NCBI RefSeq assembly: GCF_001593605.1
Contig: NZ_CP012836.1
Span: forward strand, 2,608,501-2,672,500
DNA from: Algoriphagus sanaruensis
Lineage (GTDB): Bacteria > Bacteroidota > Bacteroidia > Cytophagales > Cyclobacteriaceae
DNA length: 64,000 nt
Direction: 5' to 3'
Part shown: positions 37,601 to 47,019 of the stretch, piece by piece
How the letters are laid out: every line of letters starts with the position of its first letter
Position numbering within the stretch: position 1 is the stretch's first letter
Program-made: the position numbers and the translations under genes
Notes under the pieces: model-generated
What the model was told of the DNA's origin: nothing
Seen by the model: the letters and a program-made list of their open reading frames with translations, nothing else
Databases searched by the model: none

Positions 37601-37844
37601 CTTTCTGTGAAATTTGTTCAATAGCCTGATCATAAGCCATAGGGGGGAGGTCAGGATTTAGTTTGGTCAAGGCTTTTCTAAGGTGCCTGGAAAGGATTAC
37701 TTCTGACTTATTATCCCTTCCCAGCAAACCATCATCACCAAAGTTTTCTTTCTTCCAAGCTGTGACGACCTTCCAGCCCAGCTCTTCAAGAACTTGTTGG
37801 GTTGCTTCTTCGATTAATCCGTCCTCTGAGTATTCGTAGCTCAT
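34623..37844 (-). CDS. hsdR: Type I restriction endonuclease subunit R (HsdR)
   Basis: ATP-dependent translocase/nuclease of the type I restriction complex. N-terminal PD-(D/E)xK nuclease region (PDVVCFVNGIPLVFMELK, about residues 148-165), then SF2 motor with Walker A HTQGSGKSYS (about 297-306), DEAHR (about 408) and FTGTP, and an HsdM/S-interacting C-terminus. 1073 aa, typical. It is the last gene of the operon hsdM-hsdS-mcrB-mcrC-hsdR, 23 bp after mcrC. It appears intact. Confidence 0.92.
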   Translation of the reverse strand: MSYEYSEDGLIEEATQQVLEELGWKVVTAWKKENFGDDGLLGRDNKSEVILSRHLRKALTKLNPDLPPMAYDQAIEQISQKVADQSLGRINKEKSELLKNGVPVSYTNDKGELVKKKLKVFDFNDYGSNDFLAVRQFEVLGELYLRRPDVVCFVNGIPLVFMELKAHHTDLQNAFNDNLRDYKDTIAHIFNCNGFIILSNGTDAKVGTITSPYKYFLDWKRIEEDEEGVVSLDTVLRGTCAPHRLLDIVENFLLFDESRGDVMKLMAKNHQYIGVNKVIENVRNIESLRGKLGVFWHTQGSGKSYSMVFLCEKIHRKLGGSYTFLIAVDRQELENQLYDTFSGVGVVNDKSIVAGNKSGITGRDHLRELLAQNHKYVFSLIHKFSIDPEKESEYPLITDRKNIIVISDEAHRTQGGTYARNMRFHGLPNASFLGFTGTPIIKDEEELTKNIFGEYVSVYDFKRAIDDEATLPLKYINRGEKLNIDNPELDEQMAEILEDESLDDDQKRKLAYMFQKNYPILTAEPRLDAIARDLVWHFNERGYQGKAMFVALDKPTAVRMHQLVLKYWPEYLAELDKQINESNDPQEAQELKRKYEKVQSTEVCVVVSSEQNEVDKFRKMGLDIETHRRKMVERNLEKEFKDPENPFRLAIVCAMWITGFDAQCVSTVYLDKPIKGHTLMQTIARANRVYDDMKENGLIVDYGNVYSQLEKAYSVYGEGGKGTGTAGGKDGKGSGKPVEELASLEVELKEAIKKVEQYLLSLNFQLSDLVNAQPMQKLGKIKEAGDCVNLNETTRTTFEMMARNVFRKFKALYPEEQIKPFVKKFNAIEAIYGLLNQKTKTADVIEIVMQLQKLVSESILLKDQVADSEEEVYVDLSKLDFDKLKAAFEKAPRKNTITYDLQQAIEKKLEQMLKENPLRLEFYERYKEIIDEYNNGKSLENTVRAFNKLTDFLASLSEEEQRAVRENLEDQETLAIFDLLREGKELGPKEKNEVKKIAQQTLDKLKAEKLKIERWRESRQITAQVKGMIYDNLLWLPQEVYSDEEVSLKTVSVYQHIYTNYFGGGKSVYQRSA

Positions 37845-37867
37845 ATTTAAAAAATTTGTTTACCCAA

Positions 37868-39124
37868 TTAATTTGCCCAAGTATTGATCATTTTGAAAAT
37901 AGTCTCTTGCCAAACCTTCAAAGGGGTTTGAACCTGGCTGAATAAAAGCCCGCATTCCATTACTTGCTCCTTGTCTTCGGTGTTTTCAACGGGAACAAAT
38001 TTCCCCTTAATACCGGGGTTGTTTCCAGGATATAAAAGCGCCACTTTTTCAGCCTTGAAGTAATGGTGGTAGGCATACATCTGCCTTAAATCATCCATGG
38101 ATGGCTCTGTCGAAACCAGCTTCCATTTGGTGTCTATTACATATTTAAACCCATCTTTTTCGACTGTAATATCAGGCCTGATGCTTCTCTTGTTTCCTTG
38201 GAAAGGTTGCCAGAAGGACTTACTGTCTTGACCTTTAGCATTAAGACCATAGTGTCTCTTTAAGCTTGCCAAGACAAATTTCTCCCAAAGTAAATTCATG
38301 TCGAACATCAAGGCGAGAACATCCTCTCGACCTTTACTCAAATCTGGGTGGTAGTGGAGGAGAATAAGCCGTGCGATTTCCAAAGCTTTTTGATAATCCT
38401 GCGTCTTCCGGTTAAGAACTATTTTATCAAAATCGGCTTGCGTTACTTTTCGATCAGGCATTTCAGGGAAGTTTAATGTCAGTGCATTAATCCGTCCGAT
38501 AAGTGCTGTATTGGTATTGATTCGCTTTAGAAGCAGCAGGGTCCGATACAGAATGATATGGAGTAGGTGCTCTACATCATAGGTGGTATGTCGTGTGTAA
38601 AATCGCTCCTTATGGATGGAGTTTTTACTTATCTGTTTACTAAACTGAATGCTTCCCTTAAGTGCATTTAAATTCCCTTCTGTTTGTCTATACTTCTTAG
38701 CTAGTCCTCTGTGCAGGAGTGCCTCCACCTCAGATACAAAAATTTCAAAGTATAGATCCAAAACAGTGTTATTCTTTACCTTCATATTAGAATTACTAGG
38801 AGCTTTAACTTCAAATCCATGCACTACTCTGAGCATATCTACCAAAATGGAATTCCATTTATCCTTCTCATCCGTGGATTCTTGTTGGTATTTATCAGCT
38901 TTGGGAAGAACACTAATTAGAAGATTTCCTACCTGAATGGCTCCTACATATTCATTGAATCGAACCCCATTTCTAATCAATGAAAAATATGGGCTACCCT
39001 TATCGAAGAATTTGATCAAGCTGTCGAGCTTGTCTTGATCGAACAATACTCCATCATCAAATTTCTGATTCAGAAAAATGGACTGATGCTCAAATACTTT
39101 GATATGTTTTCTCCCAGTTGCCAA
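37868..39124 (-). CDS. mcrC: McrC-family nuclease subunit of a McrBC restriction system
   Basis: 418 aa. The N-terminal half is the McrC recognition/partner domain, and the C-terminal PD-(D/E)xK nuclease centre is visible as RPDITVEKDG (about residue 317) and DTKWK (about 331-335). It works with McrB to cleave DNA bearing modified bases. No ATG is available between the mcrB stop and the conserved start, so TTG at 39124, 5 bp after the mcrB stop, is the likely start. Intact. Confidence 0.88.
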   Translation of the reverse strand: MATGRKHIKVFEHQSIFLNQKFDDGVLFDQDKLDSLIKFFDKGSPYFSLIRNGVRFNEYVGAIQVGNLLISVLPKADKYQQESTDEKDKWNSILVDMLRVVHGFEVKAPSNSNMKVKNNTVLDLYFEIFVSEVEALLHRGLAKKYRQTEGNLNALKGSIQFSKQISKNSIHKERFYTRHTTYDVEHLLHIILYRTLLLLKRINTNTALIGRINALTLNFPEMPDRKVTQADFDKIVLNRKTQDYQKALEIARLILLHYHPDLSKGREDVLALMFDMNLLWEKFVLASLKRHYGLNAKGQDSKSFWQPFQGNKRSIRPDITVEKDGFKYVIDTKWKLVSTEPSMDDLRQMYAYHHYFKAEKVALLYPGNNPGIKGKFVPVENTEDKEQVMECGLLFSQVQTPLKVWQETIFKMINTWAN

Positions 39125-39128
39125 AGGT

Positions 39129-41894
39129 CTATGCTATAGGTAGATTCATTAATCGGAGGATTGCTTTTTGAAAAGTCATATCAGGTTGCTTGTATTGGTT
39201 TCCTGGGTAGCCTTCTCTGTAATCGATGATTTGATAAATGACTCGTTCATTGTCGATTTCAGCCTCAAATCCGGATGCAAACTCGATTAGGTTATCATCT
39301 TGTTTTCTGACAAATCCTTCACCCAGAATAGCCCCAATTTTGGCATAGTCCCCATAAAAGTATTCTTGAAGTAAAGGGATGATGTTTTGGTAAAAGGATT
39401 TCTCCAATTCGGCCCAAGAATAAGCTTGGATCAGATAACTATGACCGATAAGGTGATCTCGGTCTAGGAGCTTTTCAATCCTGCGATTAATGGTTTTTAG
39501 TAGAACTTCCAGGTTGATACCTTCAAACTGGATCAACTCTTTGAATCTGATAGGTAAAAGGCTGAAATCATTTTCATGTTCCAATGATTCATAAGCCTTT
39601 CGATTGTTAATTTTTGCCTTATGCAGCTCAAGGAAGTCTGCTTCAACTGAAATCCATCTTGGATCATCCCAATCTAAGTCTGCGTACTTCAACCATAGCC
39701 GCTGAAGCATCAAGGTCGGCTCAAGGAGTTCGGGTATTGGTGGCATTTCCCTAAAGCTGAATCTTCGCCTTAATGCAGTGTCCAAAGCTTCCACGCTTCG
39801 ATCTGCCGTATTCATAGTTCCAATTATGTATAGGTTGGATGGAACTCCAAACTTATCATTACTGTAGGGGAGAGTCACTTTTAGCTCCTCGTCTTTGCCT
39901 AATCGTTTATCCTGTTCAATCAAGGTGATCAGTTCACCGAAAATCTGGGATACATTGCCTCTGTTGATTTCGTCAATAATCAGCACAAAATTTTTCCCTG
40001 TGGAGGATTGAAATTCTTCTTTGGTTAATTTCTTTACCACTTCCACCTTATCGGCGAAGGAATACGCTTTTTCTTGGATTTTAACCTTTACCTTCTTGTT
40101 GATCTGTTTGATAGCATTCAAAACAGACCAATAAGCAGAGGAATTACTTCCTCCAATAACTCCTCGGAATTCATCATTGATATTGCTGACAGCGTCTAGA
40201 TTATCGAAAGCATTATTCAGCTTGGTGAGTCTTGCCTTTGAAACAATGTATTCTCTAGTTCCTTTGGGGTGTTTGACAATAATATTCCCTTGTGGGGAGA
40301 TTCGGTCAATCAAGACAGTTCCACCTGATTTGGTTTTGATTTCTATTGATTCATCATTCAGTAATTTTTCCTCTACTTGTTCGATGAATGTGTCATACAG
40401 ATTAGAAAAATCGAGGGTTTCCTCAGTTTCCTTTGACATCTGTGACTTGGCTAGGTCAAAGGAAGCTTCTATGCTTAGCTTCTTGAAAATGCCCGGCTCT
40501 ATTTGATAATCTATTTTTTGCTCATCGTCTTCACCCTCCGATATTTTGGGTTTGATTCCCTCAATGAACTCCTCATAGTTCATGCTTTGATGGAATGTGG
40601 TAAAGACAATTTGACCAGCTGCAACCCTTTTATCAAACTCTTCCTTGAGTTGTTCTCTTGGTTTGTCTTGGACATCTACTCCTAAAATCCGAAGTGCTTC
40701 ATTGATGGTATGGTAGGTCTTTCCGGTGCCGGGAGGGCCAAAAAAGATTTGATTAAGAGGAGAGGGGCTTGTCTCAGAATTATCGGATTGGGGGGCAGAT
40801 GGACTTAACTCAGTTTCATCCCCAAGAATTTGCTTGATAGGAGACAAATTATCCTGGGTTGGCTTAAGGTATGACCTATAAAAAATAAAATCGTCAATAG
40901 GCTTTGGCTCTATCTTGCTGATAGATTCTGCCAAAAACACGATATAGGCAGATTTATTATCATCCTTAAAATCCGAAAAATTCTTTTTGTAATATTTGAT
41001 GTTTTCTTTCTCCCATCCGGCATTGTCCAATTCCTTCTGGGAAGTGACAAAATCCTTTACATCGATTCTGTATCTAACCTGGTTTTTACTGGAGACATAT
41101 AAGGGAAATGTCTCTCCATTATTGATGATCCCCCGCAGAAATTTAAGTGTCTCCGCACCCCCGCTAGGCTTCTTACTATTCCATGTGATTAATCCGGAAT
41201 ACTTTGTATCTAGAGTCAATTCCCCTTCATGCCAGCCTGTACCATCAGAGGCCATAAGTCCAATAACCTGCTCTCCCCATTCGTGATAAAATTTGTATAG
41301 AAAATTTGAAACAAGGAAGGTGTAGTTTTCTGGGTTTTCAACGCTTAGGTTGAATTTGTCAAAGTATTCTTTTAGATCTGAAATAAAGTCCTCTGGTCGA
41401 TAGGGGTGCTTGAAAAGGTTCTTTGTAACCGCTTCCCTCATTGATTCACTCAAAAGTGGGGAGTTTTCCTCGGGTAAAAGGATGTAATTGAAAGCATTAC
41501 TAATTGACGGGCCAGTGATTTCAGCATTTTTAAATTTCAATTTGACCAAGCCATCAATCCAATTTCCCATACGGACACTTGCTCTCGCCACTGTTCTCTT
41601 GTCAGGATATTGATTGTATTTGATTTTGTCCTTTGCGTGGCTATCTAAATACGAAGTAATCTCAAGGAGCATTTCCATAATTTTACCTATTTCAGGATCA
41701 ACCTCTGCTATTTCCTGAAATTGAGTATAATCAGCAGATAGACGGATCAAATCCTCTTTCAACTGATCGGATACCTGTAGGTCTAGCCATCTTTGCAATG
41801 CTTCTCGACCTTTTGAAAAGTAAAAGTCTTTTTCCTGAATAATCCCCTGAAAGAATTCTTCTTGGATAACCTGGTCTATTTCCTGTTTGGTCAT
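39129..41894 (-). CDS. mcrB: McrB-like AAA+ GTPase, motor subunit of McrBC
   Basis: 921 aa. The C-terminal half is a McrB-type AAA+ domain: Walker A FFGPPGTGKTYH (about residues 385-396), MNYEEFIEGI, Walker B LIIDEINRGNVSQIFGELITLIE, sensor NTADRSVEALDTALRRRFSF. The N-terminal 380 residues are an unrecognised specificity region, longer than in E. coli McrB, and would read the modified base. It starts on the hsdS stop codon (ATGA), an unusual link between type I and type IV restriction genes. Confidence 0.9.
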   Translation of the reverse strand: MTKQEIDQVIQEEFFQGIIQEKDFYFSKGREALQRWLDLQVSDQLKEDLIRLSADYTQFQEIAEVDPEIGKIMEMLLEITSYLDSHAKDKIKYNQYPDKRTVARASVRMGNWIDGLVKLKFKNAEITGPSISNAFNYILLPEENSPLLSESMREAVTKNLFKHPYRPEDFISDLKEYFDKFNLSVENPENYTFLVSNFLYKFYHEWGEQVIGLMASDGTGWHEGELTLDTKYSGLITWNSKKPSGGAETLKFLRGIINNGETFPLYVSSKNQVRYRIDVKDFVTSQKELDNAGWEKENIKYYKKNFSDFKDDNKSAYIVFLAESISKIEPKPIDDFIFYRSYLKPTQDNLSPIKQILGDETELSPSAPQSDNSETSPSPLNQIFFGPPGTGKTYHTINEALRILGVDVQDKPREQLKEEFDKRVAAGQIVFTTFHQSMNYEEFIEGIKPKISEGEDDEQKIDYQIEPGIFKKLSIEASFDLAKSQMSKETEETLDFSNLYDTFIEQVEEKLLNDESIEIKTKSGGTVLIDRISPQGNIIVKHPKGTREYIVSKARLTKLNNAFDNLDAVSNINDEFRGVIGGSNSSAYWSVLNAIKQINKKVKVKIQEKAYSFADKVEVVKKLTKEEFQSSTGKNFVLIIDEINRGNVSQIFGELITLIEQDKRLGKDEELKVTLPYSNDKFGVPSNLYIIGTMNTADRSVEALDTALRRRFSFREMPPIPELLEPTLMLQRLWLKYADLDWDDPRWISVEADFLELHKAKINNRKAYESLEHENDFSLLPIRFKELIQFEGINLEVLLKTINRRIEKLLDRDHLIGHSYLIQAYSWAELEKSFYQNIIPLLQEYFYGDYAKIGAILGEGFVRKQDDNLIEFASGFEAEIDNERVIYQIIDYREGYPGNQYKQPDMTFQKAILRLMNLPIA

Positions 41895-43072
41895 AGGCTT
41901 TGTTTTTTACTATATGTTTCTGATTCCTCCGCCGCCATCCACATCTCCTCCTGATCCCCTTGCTCAAAAGCGGAAAGGTCTAGCTTCTCCACATCAATCA
42001 TCCCAGTCATCAAGCGAGGGAGAAGGATATCTCGGGCTTCTTTTAGTAGTTTGTTTTGCTGTTGAAACACCTTTACAGAACTGAAAATACTAGAGCCTAT
42101 CCCTTCAAAAGTATTCAACGATGCTTCATTTGGAATGATTATTTCCAACCGCTTAAGATCTTTTGGGTAAACATGAGGCTGAGCAGCACCTTTTTGAAAG
42201 TGGTAAATCTTAGCTTGATTATGAATCATTGAGGAATAAATGAAATGCAAATATTTCGTCATTGAACTATCAATGTATGAGCAGTCAGAAGCCCAAATGT
42301 CCTCATGGTATAAGCATGTAAATCCTGCATTTGCCCCTGAGGCACTCACGGTAATTACAGGGCTTTTTGTATTAGGTGTGTCATGGTAATATGCAGGTAA
42401 AAGGCCGCCTGCAACTACAGGAACATTCCCATCCCTGATAGTACTTTTTGTAATATTTTTTCCTTTTAGAACATCCGTGAAATCGCCCAAAGACTTAAAT
42501 CCCCACCCCTCCGGCAATCCCGTCTCCTCATTGATAGGAGTACTTTCATGGCCTGGGAATTTCATTCGGACAAACCACTCCTCATAGGTGAGTTGGGCTT
42601 TTTCTTCCAATAGCTTGATGCGCTTCAGGTTGTTTTCGATCAGGTCATCATAGGCCGAAAGTATAGCGGCTATTTTGCGTTGGGTGAGAGGAGAAGGGAG
42701 GCTAATCTTTATTTTATGTAAATGATTTCGATTAACTCCAGGTACAGCTCCAGCTGCATTTAATTCTTTAATTCCCAAACAAAGAAGAAAGTAGCTAAAA
42801 AATCTAGGGTCATTACCTTTAAAATCTTTGACATACAAAGTCGTGTTTAAAGGCCAGAAATCTTCTTTCAAATAAAAAACTTCACCGATAGTTCCATATC
42901 GTCCAGTAACAACTCCAGGCCCTTTGACTTTGGCTACTGAATGATAGTCAGTAACGCCTGAAGAAGAAACAATAGGAATTATACCCACTTCTCTATCATT
43001 AGAAGGAAGGTCATATCCTCTTTTGAGTTCAATTGCATCACCTAATGTGATTTTACTCCAATTGTTTTTCAT
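41891..43072 (-). CDS. hsdS: Type I restriction specificity subunit S (HsdS)
   Basis: DNA-recognition subunit with two target-recognition domains: first TRD opening MKNNWSKITLGDAIELKRGYD and closing at SLPSPLTQRKIAAILSAYDDLIENN (central conserved helix), second TRD from LPEGWGFKSLGDFTDVLKG to the C-terminal helix. 393 aa, normal. Its start overlaps the hsdM stop and its stop overlaps mcrB by ATGA. No inverted-repeat or second hsdS was seen, so no sign of specificity shuffling. Confidence 0.9.
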   Translation of the reverse strand: MKNNWSKITLGDAIELKRGYDLPSNDREVGIIPIVSSSGVTDYHSVAKVKGPGVVTGRYGTIGEVFYLKEDFWPLNTTLYVKDFKGNDPRFFSYFLLCLGIKELNAAGAVPGVNRNHLHKIKISLPSPLTQRKIAAILSAYDDLIENNLKRIKLLEEKAQLTYEEWFVRMKFPGHESTPINEETGLPEGWGFKSLGDFTDVLKGKNITKSTIRDGNVPVVAGGLLPAYYHDTPNTKSPVITVSASGANAGFTCLYHEDIWASDCSYIDSSMTKYLHFIYSSMIHNQAKIYHFQKGAAQPHVYPKDLKRLEIIIPNEASLNTFEGIGSSIFSSVKVFQQQNKLLKEARDILLPRLMTGMIDVEKLDLSAFEQGDQEEMWMAAEESETYSKKQSL

Positions 43073-44652
43073 AATGAAATTGATTGGATTTTAGACATTA
43101 GGTCACTGGCTTTGTTATTTAATTCCGCAAGTTCGGAGTGGATTTCTCTGATTCTTCCTTGGTAGTCAAAGTCCATATCCAGCTCTACACTTACTCCCAC
43201 ATAGCGTCCGGGCGTCAGGCTATAATCCTGCTCGATCACTTCTTCTAAGTCCACCAACTTGCATAGCCCTTCCACATCTTGGTATTTGCCTCCAGGGAAG
43301 TGTTCGTTGAACCATGCATTGTCAGGGCTTACACCAAGCTCATCGCCTCTGAAGGCATTGATTAAGGCGGTCAGTCCTTCCAGGTGTTCATCTGTAAAAT
43401 CGTTTATCGTGGTGCTTACCTTTCGGTACACATTTCGGGCATCGATCATCAGGATCTTGTTTTTGTTTTCAGGCTTCTTCCCCTTGTTGTAAAACCAAAG
43501 ATGACAGGGCAAGCTTCGGGTGTAGAAGAAGTTGTTGCTCACAGACACGATGCATTCGACAGCGCCTGTTTCGATCAGTTTTTGCCGAATAAGCTTCTCT
43601 GCATTGCCTGCATCCGTAGCGGAGGATGCCATGACAAAGCCTGCTCTGCCTGTTGGATTAAGGTAGGAATAGAAATACTGCATCCACAGGTAGTTCCCAT
43701 TGCCAATGGTTCCCTTACCCGTCAGGGGCGCTCCAAAAGGAAGTCGATCATCTTCGGTTAGGAACTTGTTTTTGGCATCCACCTTATCCACGTTGAAAGG
43801 CGGGTTAGCCATCACGAAGTCACACTTGCCTGTCAGGTTGAAAGGGTTGGTATAGAAGCTATTGCTTTCCTGAATCTTTCCCTCAATCCCATGTATTGCC
43901 AAGTTCATTTTCGCCAGTTTGGCGTTGTTGCTTTTCAGTTCGGTGCCATAAATGGTGATCGCTTCATTTACCGATCGATCGCCTCCATGGCTTTTTATAA
44001 AATGTGCCGTCTGGACAAACATACCGCCAGAACCACAAGCCGGATCATGAATGATCCCATGATTGGGTTGAATGAAGTTGATGATCAGATTCACCAAAGA
44101 CGGTGGTGTAAAGAACTCTCCACCTTCCTGTGCGCCTGCACCCTGCATGGAAAACTTCATCAGGAAGAATTCATAGATCCGACCGAATACGTCACCCTTA
44201 GCATGCTTGACGGCATCCGAATTGAATACCCGTACTAAGTCTCGCAAAAGCTTGGCGTCAAACTCCTGATAGCTTTTAGGAAGAATACCTGCAAGATCAG
44301 GGTACTCGGCCTCTATCAGTTTCATGGCATTGTTGATGGCCTCAGCGATGTCCTCACTTTCAGGAAGGGCGACTAAGTAATCATATTTGGCCTTTTCAGG
44401 AAGCATGATTGCACCTGCGGCTGCGAAGTCATCCTTGGTAGGTTCCCGTTTTTCACCTGTTCTTGGATTGATAGGGAGCTTCTTTTCCACTTCGATTTTG
44501 GCATCCTCATAACGGTTCTGTGCAAAGCGAAGTAGCACTAATCCAAGCAAAGGGTCTTTGTATTCGGCTGCGGTTAGTTTGGAATTACCTCTAAGTTCAT
44601 CGGCAGCATCCCAGAGTTCTTTCTCCAGGTTCTTGATATCGGATTGGGTCAT
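43069..44652 (-). CDS. hsdM: Type I restriction modification methyltransferase (HsdM, N6-adenine)
   Basis: 527 aa. SAM-binding motif I HDPACGSGGMFVQT (about residues 202-214) and catalytic motif IV NPPF (about 283, FVMANPPFNVD) mark an adenine N6-methyltransferase. Partner of HsdS; together they modify host sites. First gene of the five-gene defence operon, separated from the collagen-like gene by 158 bp. Complete and apparently functional. Confidence 0.93.
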   Translation of the reverse strand: MTQSDIKNLEKELWDAADELRGNSKLTAAEYKDPLLGLVLLRFAQNRYEDAKIEVEKKLPINPRTGEKREPTKDDFAAAGAIMLPEKAKYDYLVALPESEDIAEAINNAMKLIEAEYPDLAGILPKSYQEFDAKLLRDLVRVFNSDAVKHAKGDVFGRIYEFFLMKFSMQGAGAQEGGEFFTPPSLVNLIINFIQPNHGIIHDPACGSGGMFVQTAHFIKSHGGDRSVNEAITIYGTELKSNNAKLAKMNLAIHGIEGKIQESNSFYTNPFNLTGKCDFVMANPPFNVDKVDAKNKFLTEDDRLPFGAPLTGKGTIGNGNYLWMQYFYSYLNPTGRAGFVMASSATDAGNAEKLIRQKLIETGAVECIVSVSNNFFYTRSLPCHLWFYNKGKKPENKNKILMIDARNVYRKVSTTINDFTDEHLEGLTALINAFRGDELGVSPDNAWFNEHFPGGKYQDVEGLCKLVDLEEVIEQDYSLTPGRYVGVSVELDMDFDYQGRIREIHSELAELNNKASDLMSKIQSISL

Positions 44653-44810
44653 TTGGACTTACTAGAAAAATTAGAATGCAAAAATTAGTTTGTTTGGGTT
44701 AATAAATCAAGAAAAATAGTGGGGGAGGGGACTTTGGTTTGTAAAATGATTTCTGTTTGGATGTTTCCAACAAACATTCGCTATTTTCAAACATAAAAAC
44801 TTAATCCTCA

Positions 44811-47018
44811 TTAATTCTCTGTGATGTTTAAAATCACCCCATCTTGAACAATAATTTTTGATCCTGGATTTAAAACTATAGGTAAAGGTAAGTTGATAGC
44901 ACTTTGATTAATATAGTCCGTTAAATTTCGAGTTGAACCTGGACCAAGATTACAACATTGGCCATTAGTCCAATATTCATTTAAAGTTTTTTTAAGGGAA
45001 ATCCCATTCATAAAGTCAATTATTACCCACGTCCCATACCCGGTCCAAACAACGCCACTGGACTCAAAACGCTTAAAACTACCAACCCATTTTATTTGGG
45101 GTGGTGAATCTGTCTTAGTAAAAACATTGTTAATGGACCAAGACTTACCTTGAGGCACTTCATATTCTCCTGATGTATCAATTGAGAAAACCCTGGTTGT
45201 TTGAACCACAGGATTACAAATAAATTCCGACTGATTTACTTCTTCTGAATCAAGAGTTCCATTGTTATTGGAATCCAATCCAACCTCAATTTTGAACCCT
45301 CCATTTGCACAATTGTCACCACTGGCCTCATTGATAATATTAATCCTAGAGTTCAACCCATTAATACCTGGAGCTCCGTCATTTCCATTTGGACCTATTA
45401 ATGACTCAAGAAATTCTCCCTCAGTACCTATATTTCCAATGGAAACCCATATTTCATATGCGCTTTTTCCGGGATTCCCATCCAATCCTTGATCACCTTT
45501 CGGACCTTGTAATCCTTGTAGGCCGATTTCACCTTGATCTCCCTTAGGACCTGCTGGTCCTTGAATGCCTCGCTCACCTTGTAGACCAATCGGACCTTGT
45601 GGTCCTGGTTCTCCTTGAACTCCCTGATCGCCTTTTGGACCCGGGGGGCCAGTCTCACCTTGATCACCTTTCGGACCTGCTAGTCCTTGCACCCCTTGTT
45701 CACCCTGTGGGCCAATAGGACCCTCGGGTCCCGGATCACCCTTATCTCCCTTAGGACCTTGTATGTTACCAGCACTTGCCCAGTTGGATTGAACTGGATT
45801 CCATACATACAAAATCCCTTCAATTAAATAGGAATCCCCAGGACTTCCTGATTCAGGCAGATCATTCGCTGAATTCAAACTACCTAGAATGGCAACGCCA
45901 GTACCATCGTTTCCTTTTGGACCTTGGGGTCCTTCAGGACCCGGATCACCTTTATCTCCTTTTGGACCTACTGGTCCTTGAATGCCACGCTCACCTTGTA
46001 GACCAATCGGACCTTGTGGTCCTGGTACTCCTTGAACTCCCTGATCGCCTTTTGGACCCTGTGGTCCCATCTCACCTTGATCACCTTTCGGACCTGCTAG
46101 TCCTTGCACCCCTTGTTCACCCTGTGGGCCAATAGGACCCTCGGGTCCCGGATCACCCTTATCTCCCTTAGGACCTTGTATGTTACCAGCACTTGCCCAG
46201 TTGGATTGAACTGGATTCCATACATACAAAATCCCTTCAATTAAATAGGAATCCCCAGGACTTCCTGATTCAGGCAGATCATTCGCTGAATTCAAACTAC
46301 CTAGAATGGCAACGCCAGTACCATCGTTTCCTTTTGGACCTTGGGGTCCTTCAGGACCCGGATCACCTTTATCTCCTTTTGGACCTACTGGTCCTTGTTG
46401 CCCCGCAATTCCTGGTTCTCCTTGATCACCTTTTAACCCTTGAGGACCAGGATTTCCCTGGTCACCCTTTGGACCGGATGGTCCGACTAAGGATTTGATA
46501 AAGTCTTGTTCTGAGCCAGTATTACCAAGTTCTAACCAAACCTCGTACGCACTTTTTCCAACCGAACCACTAGATTCGGATGAGCCTGAATTTAAGGCAA
46601 ACATTGCAAATGGAACTGCTGTGAATTGTTGAATACTAATAGATTTAAAGTCTGCACATAGTCCTCCTTTGTCCAGTGAAACTTCTAGATTTTTTGCCTG
46701 GCTATTCCAGCTGATCTTTTGAAATGAATCAACGACTCCTCCAATTCGCTCACCAGTTCCAATTATGACATTCACCAATCCATAAGCATCCGTTTGGGTT
46801 TGAATGACTTCCTCATATTCAGCCACTCCCAGGTCATTTAGGAATGAAAATTTCAAACAGATTTCCTGATCAGCCAAAGGAGTTGCTGGATTATTGACGC
46901 CTGGCAGTGGCTTCCCTTCAGGATTCATTATAACCGCTTGATAGGTAATGCCAGGAACCTGCGCGTTAGCTAGCTTTATGGAAATAAAGCATAGAGCTAG
47001 AATGCTTAAATATTTCAT
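44811..47018 (-). CDS. Exported collagen-like protein with Gly-X-Y repeats
   Basis: 735 aa. Signal peptide [19 protein letters not shown], then an N-terminal globular domain (about 25-150), a long collagen-like region from about residue 185 to 545 made of GPKGDQG-, GPQGPIG- and GEQGVQG-type triplets, interrupted by '[20 protein letters not shown]'-like linkers, and a C-terminal beta-rich domain. Such proteins form triple-helical stalks, as in bacterial and phage fibres. Last gene of a three-gene operon. It contains a 417-bp in-frame tandem duplication, so array length can vary by recombination. Confidence 0.85.
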   Translation of the reverse strand: MKYLSILALCFISIKLANAQVPGITYQAVIMNPEGKPLPGVNNPATPLADQEICLKFSFLNDLGVAEYEEVIQTQTDAYGLVNVIIGTGERIGGVVDSFQKISWNSQAKNLEVSLDKGGLCADFKSISIQQFTAVPFAMFALNSGSSESSGSVGKSAYEVWLELGNTGSEQDFIKSLVGPSGPKGDQGNPGPQGLKGDQGEPGIAGQQGPVGPKGDKGDPGPEGPQGPKGNDGTGVAILGSLNSANDLPESGSPGDSYLIEGILYVWNPVQSNWASAGNIQGPKGDKGDPGPEGPIGPQGEQGVQGLAGPKGDQGEMGPQGPKGDQGVQGVPGPQGPIGLQGERGIQGPVGPKGDKGDPGPEGPQGPKGNDGTGVAILGSLNSANDLPESGSPGDSYLIEGILYVWNPVQSNWASAGNIQGPKGDKGDPGPEGPIGPQGEQGVQGLAGPKGDQGETGPPGPKGDQGVQGEPGPQGPIGLQGERGIQGPAGPKGDQGEIGLQGLQGPKGDQGLDGNPGKSAYEIWVSIGNIGTEGEFLESLIGPNGNDGAPGINGLNSRINIINEASGDNCANGGFKIEVGLDSNNNGTLDSEEVNQSEFICNPVVQTTRVFSIDTSGEYEVPQGKSWSINNVFTKTDSPPQIKWVGSFKRFESSGVVWTGYGTWVIIDFMNGISLKKTLNEYWTNGQCCNLGPGSTRNLTDYINQSAINLPLPIVLNPGSKIIVQDGVILNITEN
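45545..46397 (-). repeat. Two tandem near-identical copies of a 417-bp unit within the collagen-like gene
   Basis: Period 417 bp (139 codons): for example the segment starting at 45664 recurs at 46081. The copies are nearly identical with a few substitutions, such as gtggtcccat versus ggggggccag at the boundary. Each unit holds several Gly-X-Y blocks and one copy of the '[20 protein letters not shown]' linker. Confidence 0.85.
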
Positions 47019-47019
47019 G

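Noticed and set aside
34623..44652. BREX, DISARM or similar multigene defence system
   Set aside because: No PglZ, PglX/Y, BrxC, DrmA-type genes; all five genes are explained by type I RM and McrBC.
45545..46397. CRISPR-like array of short repeats
   Set aside because: The repetition is Gly-X-Y coding sequence plus one 417-bp in-frame duplication within a collagen-like gene; there are no constant repeats with unique spacers and no cas genes.
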